From the NCBI GenBank assembly GCA_023014335.1, contig JAECYW010000012.1, forward strand, positions 682,001 through 746,000: 64,000 nt of DNA. Reading direction: 5' to 3'. This document shows positions 1 to 13,533 of this stretch, one piece after another; positions within the stretch are counted from its first letter, which is position 1; each line of letters starts with the position of its first letter. The notes under the pieces are model-generated. The model ran no database searches, was not told the origin of the DNA, and saw only the letters and a program-made list of their open reading frames with translations. Source of the stretch: Galerina marginata. Taxonomy: Eukaryota > Basidiomycota > Agaricomycetes > Agaricales > Galerinaceae. A program made the translations under genes and the position numbers.

Positions 1-1373
1 CTGAGAGCCAAGCAAAGCTGAACTGTCGAACTGTGAAGATTCTGCATCTCTTTATACTAATGCCATTGTTTGAAAGATTGATAAAGTACCACACTCGGAG
101 GAGATTGAGCTGGGATGAAACGTCCAGTAATCGGCACCGTGAGCCTGGACTCCTGGCTTGCAGTATGCTCTAGACAAATCGTTGTTGGAATTCGAGCTTC
201 TTCTGTGTGCCTTCACAAATATAATGTTATACCCGTCAATTTGCGAGGCCCATCATCAGGATTTCACGCAGTCAAACATATTGACGTGCGAGGGAAATGA
301 TCCGGTTCACGTACTTTTGCTGCTCCATGTCTCCCGGGTTCTAAGTACGGAGGAGTACCTTTTTGTGTTCAGCAACCTTTCCTTCTCGAATATGTATACA
401 CTTTTGAATTTCGCTTACCTTTTGTCAAGGTTATTCCGCAAAGCAAATCGGCCCAATAGAAAGCGGGAGGTGCTCGCCATAACGTTCGAATTCAGGAACA
501 GAAGTTGTTGACTATTCCTCGGTCGTGGTGAGCGTCGGTGACAGACGTCGCATTTACAGCGACGTGATTTCCATATCACCCTCCAAATCCCACTGATGGA
601 AAGAATCGGCAAGAATCAAACACATCGCCTTGTCTGAGGGTGTCCGGCATGCGTCGAGAGGTAGTGCTGGGACTTGCCTGGGATGAGTTTCGAAGTCGTT
701 GCCGACACGGATCAGCCGCGTTATGTCCAGTCGATGCCTCGAGAATCTAGAGCTGGCGAAGAACAGCACAATTGTAGAGTTAACATTAGGATTGAGCCTG
801 AAAGAATTGCCGTTGTAAGTAACTCGCATTCCTGTTGGTCAGGTCGGATCAGAATACTCCACTTGGAGTGACGTGGAAAACGCATGGTTGGCGGCAAAGA
901 AAGAATCTTCACGGCTGCAGATCAACATATCAAGTAAAGACATCGGCATCTGTCAATGGGAGAGAGAGACAGCGCTTGGAGGTTTGTCAGTCTGAATGCT
1001 ATCAAACGCGTGAATGATGAGGATAGGGAAATGTGGTTCTGAAGACGCGTCCAGCAAGTCACAAAAGCAGTGTGGCCAGTTCGTTCCACCAATGATATTA
1101 ACGATATAAAAATCAGCCTACGGCTGCTCTACACGAAATGACAAGGAACCAGGTAAATTCTCTTCCGAAGTGATAGTTGATGAGAACCTTACAGGATGTG
1201 GAAAGGTTCTCGCGAGCAAATATGTAGCAGGCAGGCTCATTTTTTTTTTTCGCAAGCCGAGGTGTGTCAATTTTAATTTTGTTCAATTTCCAACGTTAAG
1301 CGGGTGAGACCTCTTGCTACAGGTGTTTGGAAAGAAAAAAGTACATACGCAGGTCTGGAAATAGCCCACTCGG
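1..1373. other. No confident gene
   Basis: No recognisable coding gene was found here. On the minus strand, about 557–829 is open over roughly 90 codons and could be one exon of an unknown gene, but no conserved motif or convincing splice partner was seen. A short T-run and AT-rich DNA at 1240–1290 lies just downstream of the permease gene and may be part of its 3' untranslated region. Confidence 0.3.
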
Positions 1374-3544
1374 TTATTCTTCCGGCTCCATGCTGGTCAA
1401 GACGAGGGATTTGTCTTTCTCGTCCACATCATGACTCGAGGATTCTTCAATCGATGCATCCGCGGCGACGTCGTCCCCGAGGATCGCTTCCTCCATAAAT
1501 GTTTCCCGGGCTGGGAAGGCCTTTGAGAGGATCAGGTAAACTCCACTTGCCGAGAAAAACTAACGGAAGGAAGGTCATTAATAGATTTTCGAAGAATTGA
1601 ATCAATATACCCCATACAACCAAGCAACATTGAACAAAAACGAAGCATTCCCGACCATAATTTTTGGGTTGATGTTATTGATTAAACCAGGGAGAGTTGG
1701 AGTGATAGACAGCAACAAAGCTAATGCCGCTCTCCAGTTCTGACATAAACGCAGTTTAGTTCGGTTGAAAGAACCAATAAGGAGTGACCTACAATCCCAT
1801 TCCAATAGCGATACCTTCCATACGGGTCGTACATTGCAGGCACGTCAACTTTACACCGATGAACAATCCAATACTGGCATAATGTAGCAGTTGAAGCGGA
1901 GTGTCAGGACCGAATACAAAAATAAACTCACATCAACCACCATGCTGTGTTCAAAAATCTAAGTAAAGCCAGAACGTGCAGGAAGAGGTGAGATCAACTT
2001 ACATGCCAGCGAATGGCCCTAAGAACACCGTATATCCGGACATGAAGGAGAGGAAACCAGGTGCTGATACCAGGATTTCCCATGGGCAGAGAACCCATCC
2101 GCCGATAATGGCACAAATGACTTGTCCACGCCTTATGTTGATGTACCTTGGGAACAACACAGTCATATCATTGGCTGCACTGAGGCTGTTGGCCGAGATA
2201 TTCGTGCCGATTGTCGCCAATATGAAACTGAAGGACGCGAAGAAGGCCGCCGCACGGTTGTCCCATTTATCGATCAGACGAAGGGGATCCCACAGAATTT
2301 CCCCGTAGAGGATCTCGCCAGCGGACGTGACGGCGATGCCTGCAAAAAGCATAGATAAGCGACAAATGACTCGAAGTATACGCGTAATAAAACTCGCCTG
2401 CGAAGCCGATAAGGGTGAACGCCACTGGGATGACAATCAACTGAACAAATTGACTGGATGTTTGATCAGTGCTTTATAGCCAGACACTATGATATATGAC
2501 TTGCGCTCTTTCGTTTTTGGCATAACGCTGGAATTTGTATTTCAGTAAACTGATTACCAGCCAGGAAAAATATTGGTCGCAATCACGTACCGTAAAATCG
2601 GGAATATTTACAGCCAGAGTGGCGTAGATACCAAGTGCACTGTTGAGAGCACTCAACCATGCCCAGCTAAGCGCACTACCATGTAGGTTCGTATGTAACG
2701 GGTCCAAGCTAGTTTTGGCCGGGACTTTGACAAATGACCATATTAAAATACTCAGCCAGGCAATTGGAACAATGATTCCCTTGACAGTAAAAAAATGCCT
2801 GATGTTTTGAGGAGAGACGAACATCAAAGGGAATTGGATCAGCCAATAAATGAAATAGCACATTAGACCTAATAAGTAAGACTGCTTGTCAGCGTCAACA
2901 CTACACACAATATATTTTTACATACCGACAGTGGTGATATTGGCAGATTCTGGTAATCGGTTAGGGATATTCGCAGTCGACGGCCAAATGGCTTTAAGCA
3001 TTTGATAGACACATTCTGATCCGGTAAAGGTCTGTAATTTACTTCAACATCGCACTTAAGAGAAAAAACCCGAAATTTACCTGTACACCAAACCAGAACA
3101 TCGACAGAACGACTCTGCTAATGACGCTGAAGTAACTGAGCCAAAAACCAAATGAAGAGCGATTAATAACTGGGAAAGCTATATGGAGCCGTGCGCCAAT
3201 TGTGCCGTTGAGTACCATCGCTATCTGCATAACGAGAGAGTTGTTCAGGAGCAGACTTCATACAATGCGAAAGCGAAACGAACAGCGATGATAGTGTTCC
3301 CCACTGCTATCGCGGGGAGTGCTTGTCGCCATGAAAGGCCGACTGCCAACATGGAACTGGCTAACTGCCACACTGCTGCATTCGTCGCGTCGGAAATCCA
3401 ATAAGCGATAAAATCCCAGGTTGTCCATGTTCTTTCCTCAGGTAAAACGGGATCCATGTCATGGTTGCTCCATCTTGAAGACGGCCCAAACTTCGAAGGC
3501 CGTTGTTTATCGAGGGCCCATCGAGAAGGCTTCAGAAAATCCAT
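1374..3544 (-). CDS. NCS1-family permease (uracil/allantoin/purine type)
   Basis: Multi-exon gene for a plasma-membrane nucleobase or related-compound:cation symporter of the NCS1 family (Fur4/Dal4-like), with about 12 expected membrane segments. The N-terminal exon carries the family signature RTWTTWDF followed by SSMLAVGLSWRQALPAI. An internal exon has ISANSLSAANDM and EILWDPLRLIDKW, both typical of fungal uracil/allantoin permeases. The last exon is an acidic hydrophilic tail ending EPEE with the stop at 1374–1376. A second in-frame Met lies seven codons upstream at 3565; either could be the start. Exons are separated by short introns, for example near 3245, 2908–3230 and 2390–2480. The gene is divergent from the FIG4-like gene. 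The substrate cannot be told from sequence alone. Confidence 0.85.
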
Positions 3545-3565
3545 CTTCACTGCGGCAGTGATCAA

Positions 3566-4166
3566 GGTAGAAGTTCAAGAGAACCTGGGAATTGCAGTTG
3601 TGGTCAGAGTTCGATATCGTTATCGTATCATAACCGAGGACATGAGGACACCAGATATAGATAAGCTGAGCTCTAAGAATGCAACAAGTGAATCGGGTAA
3701 TACAAAGACTGTGAAGGAGCTTGCAAGTTTATTCGAGCTCCAACAGGCTCCAATCAACTCCACCGAGACAGGAATAAAGGACTGCTATAGAAATTGCTAG
3801 CATAGGCATGATAAAACTCACTTTATTTCGAGGTTATTTCAAGCGGGATGACGTGGGTTTTCAAGAGGTCAACTAGCTGAAAACGGTATTCGGCTCTCAT
3901 GCAGAGGCAAGAACCCCGCCTGGTACGGAAGTGACATTTCTGATACTGAAATATCCTTGCCTTTCAATGGGCCAGCGCATGTCCCCTGCGACGGCGATTG
4001 TCAGAAATTGAACGGGGATGAGTGGATAAGGATGAAGGGTCTGCGGAGGAGATTGATTTCTGAATTTAACTGCGGCCTCGTGACCGTGTTGCTGCTGACG
4101 GTCCGCGCTCCGCCGCATGCCAACTGAGCACATCGCTCACTCCTCAACTCTCCCGGTGGATTATGA
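3566..4166. promoter_or_regulatory. Divergent intergenic region, permease / FIG4-like gene
   Basis: About 600 bp lies between two genes pointing away from each other, so it must hold both promoters. No specific regulatory motif could be assigned. Open frames here show no conserved protein features. Confidence 0.35.
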
Positions 4167-7100
4167 ATGCAGAGCCTACACTCGGTTGAGGAAGAAAATC
4201 CCTTGGATTCCTCACCGTCAGATATTTCGAAAGTTGCGACCTCGGAATTGGAGCGCGAGAATGCTAGTACACCACAAGCGACACAGAATGGCACCACGAA
4301 AACCGCAGCGTCTGAAGACTTAACTCAGTCGATGAAGACCGGAAGTTCTGAAGCTAAGCAATCACGAATCGCCGCCGCTCCTCCTCGTTCGTTTCCCCCG
4401 GCCTTCAACAAGTTCATCCTTTACGAGAACCGCCTTCGATTCTACATCATTGCTTCGAATGCATCGGACTCTCGTCATCGTATCATCAAGGTTGATCGCA
4501 CCGCACACGAAGAACTTAACATAGTTGAAGACGAGGTGGAATATACCGGGAAGCAAATGAGTGCTATGTTGAAGATGTTGGACGATGGCAACCGTGCCTC
4601 AGGTGGGCTGGGGAAGGCTCGACTGTTTTTCGGGATTGCTGGTAAGCAATATTTCGTCCAGATGGCATGGCTTGTTGTTAATATTATGGCTGTGCTTCAG
4701 GCTTCATTCGTTTTACTGCAGGATGGTATATGATTTTGGTGTCCAAACGCTCTGTCGTTGCACTCCTTGGTGGTCATTACCTTTTTCATTGTGAAAACTC
4801 GGATATAATCCCGGTTTCTTTCAATCATAAAATCGACAAGCCTGCCGAGGAACAGCGTCTAATGAATATCTTCAAACAAGTTGATATGTCCAAGAACTTC
4901 TATTTTAGGTGAATATCTGCTCCCAATTTCGCCGGTCATTTATTTAACCTACTATGTTAGCTATACCTATGACCTCAGCTCGACGTTGCAGCATAATTTA
5001 ACGGGCCAAGTACGCTCTGGCGAAAACGACTGGCCTATCAATGATAGATTTGCTTGGAACTTTCATATGCTCACTGCACCATTCGCCAATCGAGACCAGC
5101 CCACTCTGAAGCACTACTGGTTGCTACCTTTGGTTCACGGGCATGTCGATCAAGCAAGTATGTGCGAGATTTTAAACCATCATCGTATTATAATACTAAC
5201 TATTTCCCACTAGAGCTGACTGTCCTCGGCCGTGTCATCTTCGTTACTCTCATAGCCCGCAGATCTCGTCATTTTGCCGGCGCACGATATCTCAAACGAG
5301 GAGTTAATGACGAAGTAAGCAAGTTACCTCCTGAAACTATCCTATATGTTTATCGGTTTGTCAGGGCAACGTGGCCAATGAGGTTGAAACAGAGCAGATT
5401 GTGTGTGAAGCTCTGACAACACCTTTCTACTATCCTGATCGTGGCGACGCCGAAGGGCATCGAAATAGGCGGCCTAGTCCAAACTATACAAGTTATGTTC
5501 AGGTTCTGAATGAATTTGCTTCAGGTTCAGTAACACTGTCACTGAACAACATCAATAGTATAGAGGAAGTATTCCGATATACTGGACTCAAGAAACTAAT
5601 AGTATGAGTCCTAAACCTCCGATCGAAAGTACGTCAGCCGCACTTATGAATTTCCATCGATACCATTAACCTTTGGCGCGGTTTTAGTAAGCGTTGTAGA
5701 CCCGTTCTACACGCCAGCATCTCGCCATTTTGACGACCTCTTTCACCGATATGGAGCACCGATTACAATACTAAACCTTATCAAGCGACGGGAGCCTGTT
5801 CCTCGTGAATCCAAACTACTCGAGGAGTACACGCAATGTGTGAGATACCTTAATCAGTTCCTACCTCGCGACAAGAAGATGGTATACCGTGCTTGGGACA
5901 TGTCTCGAGCGTATAAGGAGTAAGTTTTCAAAATCTTAAGGTCCGTTTCATGACTTAGAGGATGACTTGATAGGAAGACGCAAGACGTCATCAGTTATCT
6001 CGAAGACATCGCTGAAGAATCCATTCAAATGACCGGTTTCTTCCATTCAGGACCGGAACCTTACTCACACTACTTGAATTCCGAGGGAGAGTAAGTCTAC
6101 AGTCTCGTTTCATGATATCTGACTCACTATGTGACAGAGAGGATAGGGCAGCCTGGCGGAGTACTATCTCCCTCCAGAATGGACTTTGCAGAACTAACTG
6201 CGTGGATTGTCTCGACCGCACAAACGCGGCACAGTTCGTCTTTGGGAAACGGGCTCTCGGGCATCAGCTGTACGCCCTTGGGGTGGTCGACAGCCCGAAC
6301 CTGGCCTTCGATTCGGATGCTGTGAACATGTTGACGGAGATGTATCACGATCATGGAGATTGTAAGTTTTTAAACTGGCATTCCGAATGTAAATTAACCA
6401 GTCTCAGCCATTGCTTTGCAGTACACCGGCAGCGCGCTCGTAAACCGAGTGGAGACGTACCGAAGGATGCCTCATTGGAATAGCCACTCTCGGGATATCA
6501 TCGAGAACATCAGGCGTTTTTATACCAATTCCCTGCTCGGTAGGCTTTAATCATTTTCCCGTAATGTTTCTATTGATTATTCGCCCATCAGACGCCGATA
6601 AGCAAACTGCCATCAACCTGTTCCTCGGTGTGCAGAACGAACGCGCTATCGTACATCCTCCTGTGCGTGGCGGGTACCAGAAATGGTACGATCCGGAAAA
6701 CCTCAAACCTGCCTATGTATTGGGCAACTGTAACGACAGCCTTCGGCAATTTGTGCAACAGAGGGGGGACTTTTGGGTTGAGTACTACCGGCCGCTGCTA
6801 TTTACGTCCCTTGGAAAACATTTTGCGTATTCTATGAACAGTACGCTTAAGCTCCCGGGGAAAGCATCTTCTCTTAATTTACATTGGAGGAGTGCTGACA
6901 TCTCTCTCTCTCCTTTAGAAAGACGGCCAGGGATATGAACTACAGCCCATTCCAACCTCACGGTTATCATCATGGCCATAGTCAGGATCCACAGTCAAGG
7001 TAGCAACAGACCGTTTGCTAGAACCAAAAGACCTCAACTAATCGTGGGTTCCAGAGTCGTTCAAGGCGTGCGACGTTGGATTGGTTCTCGTCCACTCGCT

Positions 7101-7555
7101 CATCAGAAGAAGATCCGCGGCAAATCAATTTCGCGGCCAGAAGTCAAGAAACCTCCCGCTGAACCCGTGTTGGACAAGTACTCGACAGGAGCTGTCGCGA
7201 ACGCTCTACTCAACCCCACTGTCTCCGAGTCTGAAGAGATTGAATACCAGGGGTAAAATCTACTCGTTCATCCTATATCACATTCCAAAGCGACTTACAT
7301 CTTGGTCTCAGGTATATCGATCAGTGTCAAGAGCTCTTGGATGCGCCTGCTACGTTTGGCGAGCGCAAAGATTTGGAGGTCTACGCATTGGCTGTCCAAA
7401 CGGCGAAAGGTGATGGCGTGGATACTTGGGCGGAAGAGGTTCCAAAGGAATTCATTTCATATGTTGAGCGAAGTTCAACTGGATATCTTGATGGTAGCAA
7501 GAAGGAAACCTTCCCAGTTACGTTCAACTATGAACGATGGTTGGATGGAGTCTGA
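4167..7555 (+). CDS. FIG4: FIG4-like SAC-domain phosphoinositide phosphatase
   Basis: Encodes a SAC-family polyphosphoinositide phosphatase. Fig4 acts with Vac14 and Fab1/PIKfyve on the vacuole or endosome membrane and removes the 5-phosphate of PI(3,5)P2. The N-terminal exon contains [16 protein letters not shown] and [20 protein letters not shown], matching the start of the Fig4 SAC domain. The catalytic P-loop CVDCLDRTN (C-x5-R) is intact at 6199–6225. After it come LYTDHGD-like and [18 protein letters not shown] segments across an intron near 6361–6421. The protein continues to a C-terminal exon ending in YERWLDGV. At least eight short introns are needed, for example near 4642–4724, 5335–5365 and 7255–7313. 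The start at 4167 gives a Ser/Glu-rich leader of about 75 residues; another start could be used. All key residues look intact. Confidence 0.88.
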
Positions 7556-7946
7556 GGAATTGGAGTTAGTCTTGTGGCTTCGCTCCGAATCGCTCGGTAG
7601 GCGCAGGCTCTGATGTGACACTGGATTGTAAAATAGTGTATAACTTCGATTTACTTTACCCTACGATATAGCTCTCTATTTTGCTCCCCGTTCTACGAAC
7701 TACCCTTCGCATACGGCGAAATCGATACAATTTGCAAAGGAGTGGAAGCATTTGAAAGTGCGTTGAACCCGACCCCGAGTACATAGAAGAAGAGTCAGTC
7801 AGTCAGTGGCAGTCATCGCACGGCATACCACGGTCCACTACTAGGGTCGCAGTAGATTTCCTAATCTTAACGAACCCCTAACTATAAGCATCTCAAAACC
7901 TGGAAAATCTGCAGTTTGTTTTTCGTTCTTGTGTAATGATATTTCG
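7556..7946. other. Intergenic region
   Basis: About 390 bp between the FIG4-like stop and the DUF6535 start. It contains a short direct duplication (GTCAGTCAGTCAGT near 7795–7810). No gene seen. Confidence 0.3.
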
Positions 7947-10326
7947 ATGTCTTTATCCCAAAGCAATCACTCAAAGATCGAGCCTGAGCAGCCTGGGAGT
8001 TCGTTGCCGGATGAGCAGGTGAGTGGATATTTGGTGGATATTGGAAATTGAAGGGTCTTTGACCTGAACCGACTTGTCCAGAAACTTGAGGAACGACCTG
8101 AAGTCCCGAGGCTATGGGATCTCAAGGACCCATTCATACATTTTCCCCCAAAACCCGACCGCGATCCATGGAGCATATTGCTAGAGCCTCTGATGGAGAG
8201 AGACAAAATGCAATGTGAGGCATGGAGGGATGAGGTGCAGAACTTATTGATTTTCGTGAGTCAGCCCATATCACTTGTTGTGCTTTTGTGATATCCGGAG
8301 CATATTTTCTAGGCTGGTCTCTTCTCAGCTGTAGTTACAGCATTTATCATTGAATCCTACAAAAAACTCCAGCCCGACCCAAACGATGCTATCATTTCCT
8401 TACTTTCTGTTATAGCAAACCGTCTTGACAACACCACCCATTCCGCCTCGGTGCCTCTCCCATCCACGGGTCCTAAATCATCCTTTTCACCCACCAACTC
8501 CTCCTTGCGCGTCAATAGTTTCTGGTTTACTAGCCTCGTCCTTAGCCTGGCTACTGTCCTCTTTGGCATAATTTCGCTTCAGTGGATCCGGGAGCATCAA
8601 AACTACCCCAAAGTCTCGCGCAAGGAAACCTATGCTCTATTCAACATGCGGGCTGACGGACTGGAAAAGTGGCATGTCCCCATGATCTTTAATGCGTTGC
8701 CCTTGCTCCTTCAAATTGCTCTCATACTCTTCCTGGGTGGTATCATTGACTTTCTGTGGTCATTAGGCAGCGTAGTTGTCATCCCTGTCAGCATCATAAC
8801 GGTACTTGTACTGCTCTTCCTCGTCGCCACTACGTTACTTCCGACACTCCAAGGTCTCCTTATGTGTCTTCCTTATCCGTACACTCGCACAAGCGAAAAC
8901 CCACCGGCTCAATGTCCGTACAAGTCACCTCAGGCGCATGCATTTCGAGCCATACTAACTGCTGCAATTCCGCTTTACGTTAAAATTTTCCCAGACCAAA
9001 AGTTCTGGTTCAAGAGCGACCACTTCCCTGCCTATATATGGATGACATGGATAAAGAAGACATGGACCGAGTTCGACATGGCTTGGCTGCAATTGCGGGA
9101 TGCATTCATGCAACGATCTTACCATCGATTAACGGAGCAATACGACTACGAGGAAAATACCCCTGTGTTTGATCTCACTCAAGGCGTGATGGCAAGTGTT
9201 CAGAGTCGCGACGTTGACCTCATCCAACATTCTCTCGAAGCGCAATACCATTGCTTCACCGAAATATCCAAGCGGATAACGTCCGTCATGCCCGCATTCG
9301 TCCAGGGAAAAGATGATTCTCGTCTTCAATCCAATGCATATCTTCGCGATTTGATGATATTCAACCGTGCCGATTGTTCGGTTGTTCTCTCAGATTTCAT
9401 CAACCTCAATACGTACGTTGAATCCCAGGATGGCGTTCATACGAGGATTCCTTGGGCCGATGAAGGGGTCGCAAACCTGCTTCATCAAGAAAACATATTT
9501 TTGTTTCTTCGATACCTACGAAGATATCGAGCACTTGGAGATTTATTCTCTCATATGCTCGAACTGACGACACGGCTCTCTACAGTCGTTCATGTGGAGA
9601 AATATGAACCTTATGCCATCTCGCCAAATTCAGGTTGGCCCATTTGCCTTGCTGAATACAATACTTTTCCGTTATACCTCGGGCACAAAGGAGATTCCGA
9701 TCGTGCGTTTTCGGTTGCCTACATTATTTTATCTGGGATTGTACTAATGCGTCGTTGTAGTACTTTTCTTTCAGTGGGTCAGCAATTTCTGCACGTTTTT
9801 CCAAGGCGTTGCTCGTGTCCAACCACCCAATTTCTACGGAGGAATTCTACATACCCACCCAGTCCTCGTTGACTACATCGCAGCAGCAGCTAGTGTAGAC
9901 CTGCATGGCGCCTTCCAGCTAAATGAGGGTCTCGGACCGGCGATACAACAAAAATTCCTTGACATCTTCCTGTCTATAACGGAAAATTTAGAAGAAGAAA
10001 TGGCCTTGCCAGACTTTTACGAACCAAGCTTTTTATTCTACGTTACTGCCTTATACCTTCGCCCAATGATGCGACCCTTCCATCACAGTCTGGAGCACCT
10101 TATATTGGCCATGCTAGCGTACAAGGAAAGAACGATAGACGCCGGTATCATCAATCGCGACCTGGAGGAACTATACGGGCGGGATGCTGATGGGTCGTAT
10201 TATGACAGGTTTTCTTCAGAGTGGTGGGACAGAGTGGGTTTATGCTCTGTCGTTCGAAACGGTTCGATCCGTTCAATATCTACCAAGCCCAATCATGTCT
10301 TTAGTCGCGAAACCTTTTGCGAGTAG
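7947..10326 (+). CDS. DUF6535-domain membrane protein
   Basis: Protein of a large agaricomycete-specific family of unknown function (DUF6535). The first exon starts MSLSQSNHSK at 7947. The domain begins in exon 2 with DPFIHFPPKPDRDPWSIL, and a typical AGLFSAVVTAFIIESYKKL membrane segment follows the intron at about 8256–8311. NSFWFTSLVLSLATVLFG and SLQWIREHQNYP are hallmark segments of the domain, followed by two more hydrophobic stretches (about 8700–8870). The long soluble C-terminal region has no motif I recognise. An intron at about 9703–9760 joins HKGDSD to LFFQWVSNF and restores the frame to the stop at 10324–10326. The gene looks intact. Its cellular role is not known. Confidence 0.8.
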
Positions 10327-10562
10327 AACCCGTTTTATCCCATATGATAGGGTGTCGTCTAAGGGTTCATAACGTTCATTTGTCATCACATCGGCCTAAG
10401 GGGACAGAGAAGAGGCCGAAAAACTTGCTTTAAGGAGAAGCGCTGTTACCGTAACTCGCCCTTCGCATAATGCCCATTGGAGGAAATGGAGTCCGCAATT
10501 GACTTACAATAAACTGTCGCTCTCCCCACGGCCATCTTTTCGGACTCTTTCACGACAAAATT

Positions 10563-11330
10563 ATGTCTAATGAAGAGGGATCACCAATTGTCGAACACCT
10601 GCTTCAGCAAGCATTTGCAGAAGCGGACCCAACACCTCCTTTGTTGCAGCTACTGAAAGAGCATCCCAACGTTGTAGACGACCTTTTGGTGCAATCATAC
10701 ATGGAAGCAGTGGAAGAAAACCCTTCTCGTGGAAATACTCTCGCATCTGCTCTCGCTCGGTTGGTCACTTCCCCTGAAGCACCTACCTTCGGGCCAGGAG
10801 ATTGGGACACACTCGCTGGCCGTATCAATCGCGAGCTGGCATATCAACACTTCAAGGTCATCTACGGCGACGAGGTCAAGTCTGAGGCTTACGGTCCAAA
10901 GAATCAATACCTCCTCGACTCCCTGCTATCTGGCTTATCGCTCAAACACAGGTTGACTTCAACCTCTGACCAATATGCGGCCATCGATGATGGCTTGGAT
11001 CCCCCACAAGGTTCTGACAAGGGTGAAGTGTTGGTAATTGGGACTTGTATACAGCTGCTGCTTCATGGATCCGTGATGGTGACTGAGAGGGCAGGGTCTT
11101 ATAGAAAGCGGGCAGAAGTGGTTGCTGCGAAGCTGAAGGCGCAGAAGGTGGCAGGGACTGTGAAGGATCCACATGCAATCCAAGTATTGGAGGTGAGCAA
11201 ATTCTTCCACGATTTGAACAAAGCCTGATCTTGTTTATTATAGCTGGCAATTTCGCATGCTGAGACTGGTTTTAAGCCAGAGAACAACCGTGATGGCGTC
11301 TGGGACCTGCTCTTTCCATTAGAGCCATGA
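10563..11330 (+). CDS. Hypothetical protein, about 235 aa
   Basis: Two-exon gene. Exon 1 starts MSNEEGSPIVEHLLQQ at 10563. A short intron (about 11192–11244) with GTGAGC donor joins VLE to LAISHAETGF, and the protein ends WDLLFPLEP. The product is predicted soluble and mostly helical with no membrane segment or signal peptide. No family was recognised. Even codon use, a sensible intron and a conserved-looking C-terminus after splicing support a real gene. Confidence 0.65.
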
Positions 11331-11567
11331 ACTTTATCCGGAACGGATATAATCATTCGGCTTCAAATGTTACAGTGCTGTAGGAAAGCCACTACAGAAT
11401 TAGACTTGGTTATTTTCAAGAAAAAGATGACCAGGAGCCTGAGTAGAGTCGTTGTAGAACAAGAAGCAATATTAGTTATTACAATCGTTAGAGCCTGAGA
11501 GTAAGTGGTGAAAATACAAACGTGGAAGCCTCGGACCGTCAGTCCCACAATTTGTTCTTGAACCACG

Positions 11568-13533
11568 ATGTCGAGCTCATCGCCGGCGGCAGGTGGGCTG
11601 CTCAAGTCGTCGTTAGCCTCCGCATCGTCTCTAATGGCCCTCCAACTCCTCTCGAGGCTCTTTACTTTTGTCCTCAATCAGGCGCTCTTTCGCCTCGCCT
11701 CACCGAGCGCATTCGGGGCAGCCGCGATCCAATTCGAGCTCATACTGAGCACCATCCTCTTCCTCAGCCGCGAGGGCGTCCGAAATGCTCTCCTACGCGT
11801 CGGTAAAGACCCTTCTGCTGACTCCAAGGCCAAACGTGCAAACTTGGCGCTCTTACCTATCATCTCTGGCATTCCACTCGCACTCGGCACTGCTGTCCTC
11901 TACACGCGTTTCGCGGGTGAGGAAATCAAACTCCAGCCACATTTCTCGACTGCCATTGCATTATACGCCTTAGCGGCGGTGACCGAGCTGCTCAGCGAGC
12001 CATTGTATAACGTGTTCGTCAGTCATTTGTTCTTTACTTGCCTCGTTTCTGCCTGTTAAATTAATGCTTGGTGCGTGAATAGTGCTATGGTGGAGCTCAA
12101 GACCGGCATTCGAGTGCGTGCAGAGGGCCTCGGAATTACCGCGAAGAGTATCACTACCTTTCTCATCCTGTTCTATGACAGCATGCGAGGCACCGGAGAC
12201 TTAGCCCTCCTCGCATTCGCGTTCGGCCAACTTGTGTATGGCACCGTTATGTTTGCCACGTACGTCGTATATCTCGGTGGAAATTATCTACGACCTAAAA
12301 GACCTTCATCTTCCGGGTACGTGGATATGCGTCTTAACTGTGCTCATCAGATGATGAGCTTGCTATTAGAACCACAACCACATGGCTCAACTATGTCGAC
12401 CGAGACGAGCTCCAATTATCTTTCACGATGACTCTCCAATCATTGGTCAAGCATTTTCTCACTGAAGGCGACAAGATGATTTTATCATGGTTTAGCCCAT
12501 TACACGACCAAGGCGGGTATGCCATCGCCGTTAACTACGGTCCGTCATTCCAGTTCTTCCAGTCATCATTCTCTAAACAAATAAATGCCATTAAACAGGA
12601 TCCCTGGTTGCTCGTATAATATTCCAGCCGATTGAAGAGTCCCTCCGTGTATTCTTCTCCAGGACAGTCAGCACCGGCACCGCTGCCTCGCAAACTTCCA
12701 AATCTTCCAAATCCAAATCGAAAGCCTCCAAACCCCCCACCTCATCCCCATCGGCCTCCCAGCCCCTCCTTCAAGCAGCCTCAACCCTCCGCTCCCTCCT
12801 TGTCACCCAAACATCCCTATCCCTCATCCTCGTCGTCTTCGGTAGTGCCTACCTCCCCATCCTCTTGCCGCTCCTCCTGCCGCGGCAATACCTGTCGACA
12901 AGCGCACCGAGCGTTCTCGCGGCGTGGGTGTGGTACATCCCCGTGCTAGCTGTGAACGGCGGCCTGGAGGCGTTCCTGTCTAGCGTAGCAAACCCACGGG
13001 AGCTTAATAGCCAGAGCCGGTGAGTTTTGGTTTTGGTTTTGGTTTGATGTCATTCGTTGTTTGGTTCATGCTCATATTGATATCGATACAGGTGGATGGT
13101 CGGCTTTTCTTTGGTGTACATCGTCTCCGCCGTCCTATTTTATCGCACCGGCTTGGGTGACGCGTCCCTCGTATACGCCAATATCATTAATCTCTCCGTG
13201 CGCATTGTCTACGCCCTGCGGTACACCGCCCGCTTCTTCGATAGAAGCCAAGACCGACAACGACCTCCCATATTCCACCCCCGAGACGCCCTGCCTTCCC
13301 CTGTCCTCCTCGGAGTCTGTGCCATCTCAGCGCTGGCCATCCGCATGAGCGCACGCACCTTCAACGCTGATATGATCGCGGCGAGTCTAGGAAAGGCAGC
13401 ACTGTTCGATCGGAGGGTGTTGGCACATGTGGGGGTTGGAGGTGTGTTGGGTGTTGTCTGTGTTGGGACATGGTTGGTGACGAGTGGGTGGGGCCTCGTC
13501 AGGCAGGTGCTGCCTAGGGGAGTTATTAGGTGA
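11568..13533 (+). CDS. RFT1: RFT1-like ER membrane glycolipid protein
   Basis: Rft1 family membrane protein, needed in the ER for N-glycosylation and long linked to translocation of Man5GlcNAc2-PP-dolichol; its exact biochemical role is debated. The N-terminus has SLMALQLLSRLFTFVLNQAL followed by an REGVRNALLR segment characteristic of Rft1. Exon 2 after the intron at about 12013–12081 has KTGIRVRAEGLGITAKS, exon 3 has FLTEGDKMILSWF, and the last part gives PANPRELNSQSR-like text before an intron at 13020–13091 and a hydrophobic C-terminal half ending VLPRGVIR. A Ser/Lys/Pro-rich loop of about 40 residues (around 12690–12790) is an insertion relative to compact homologues. The frame is open throughout after splicing. 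Confidence 0.85.
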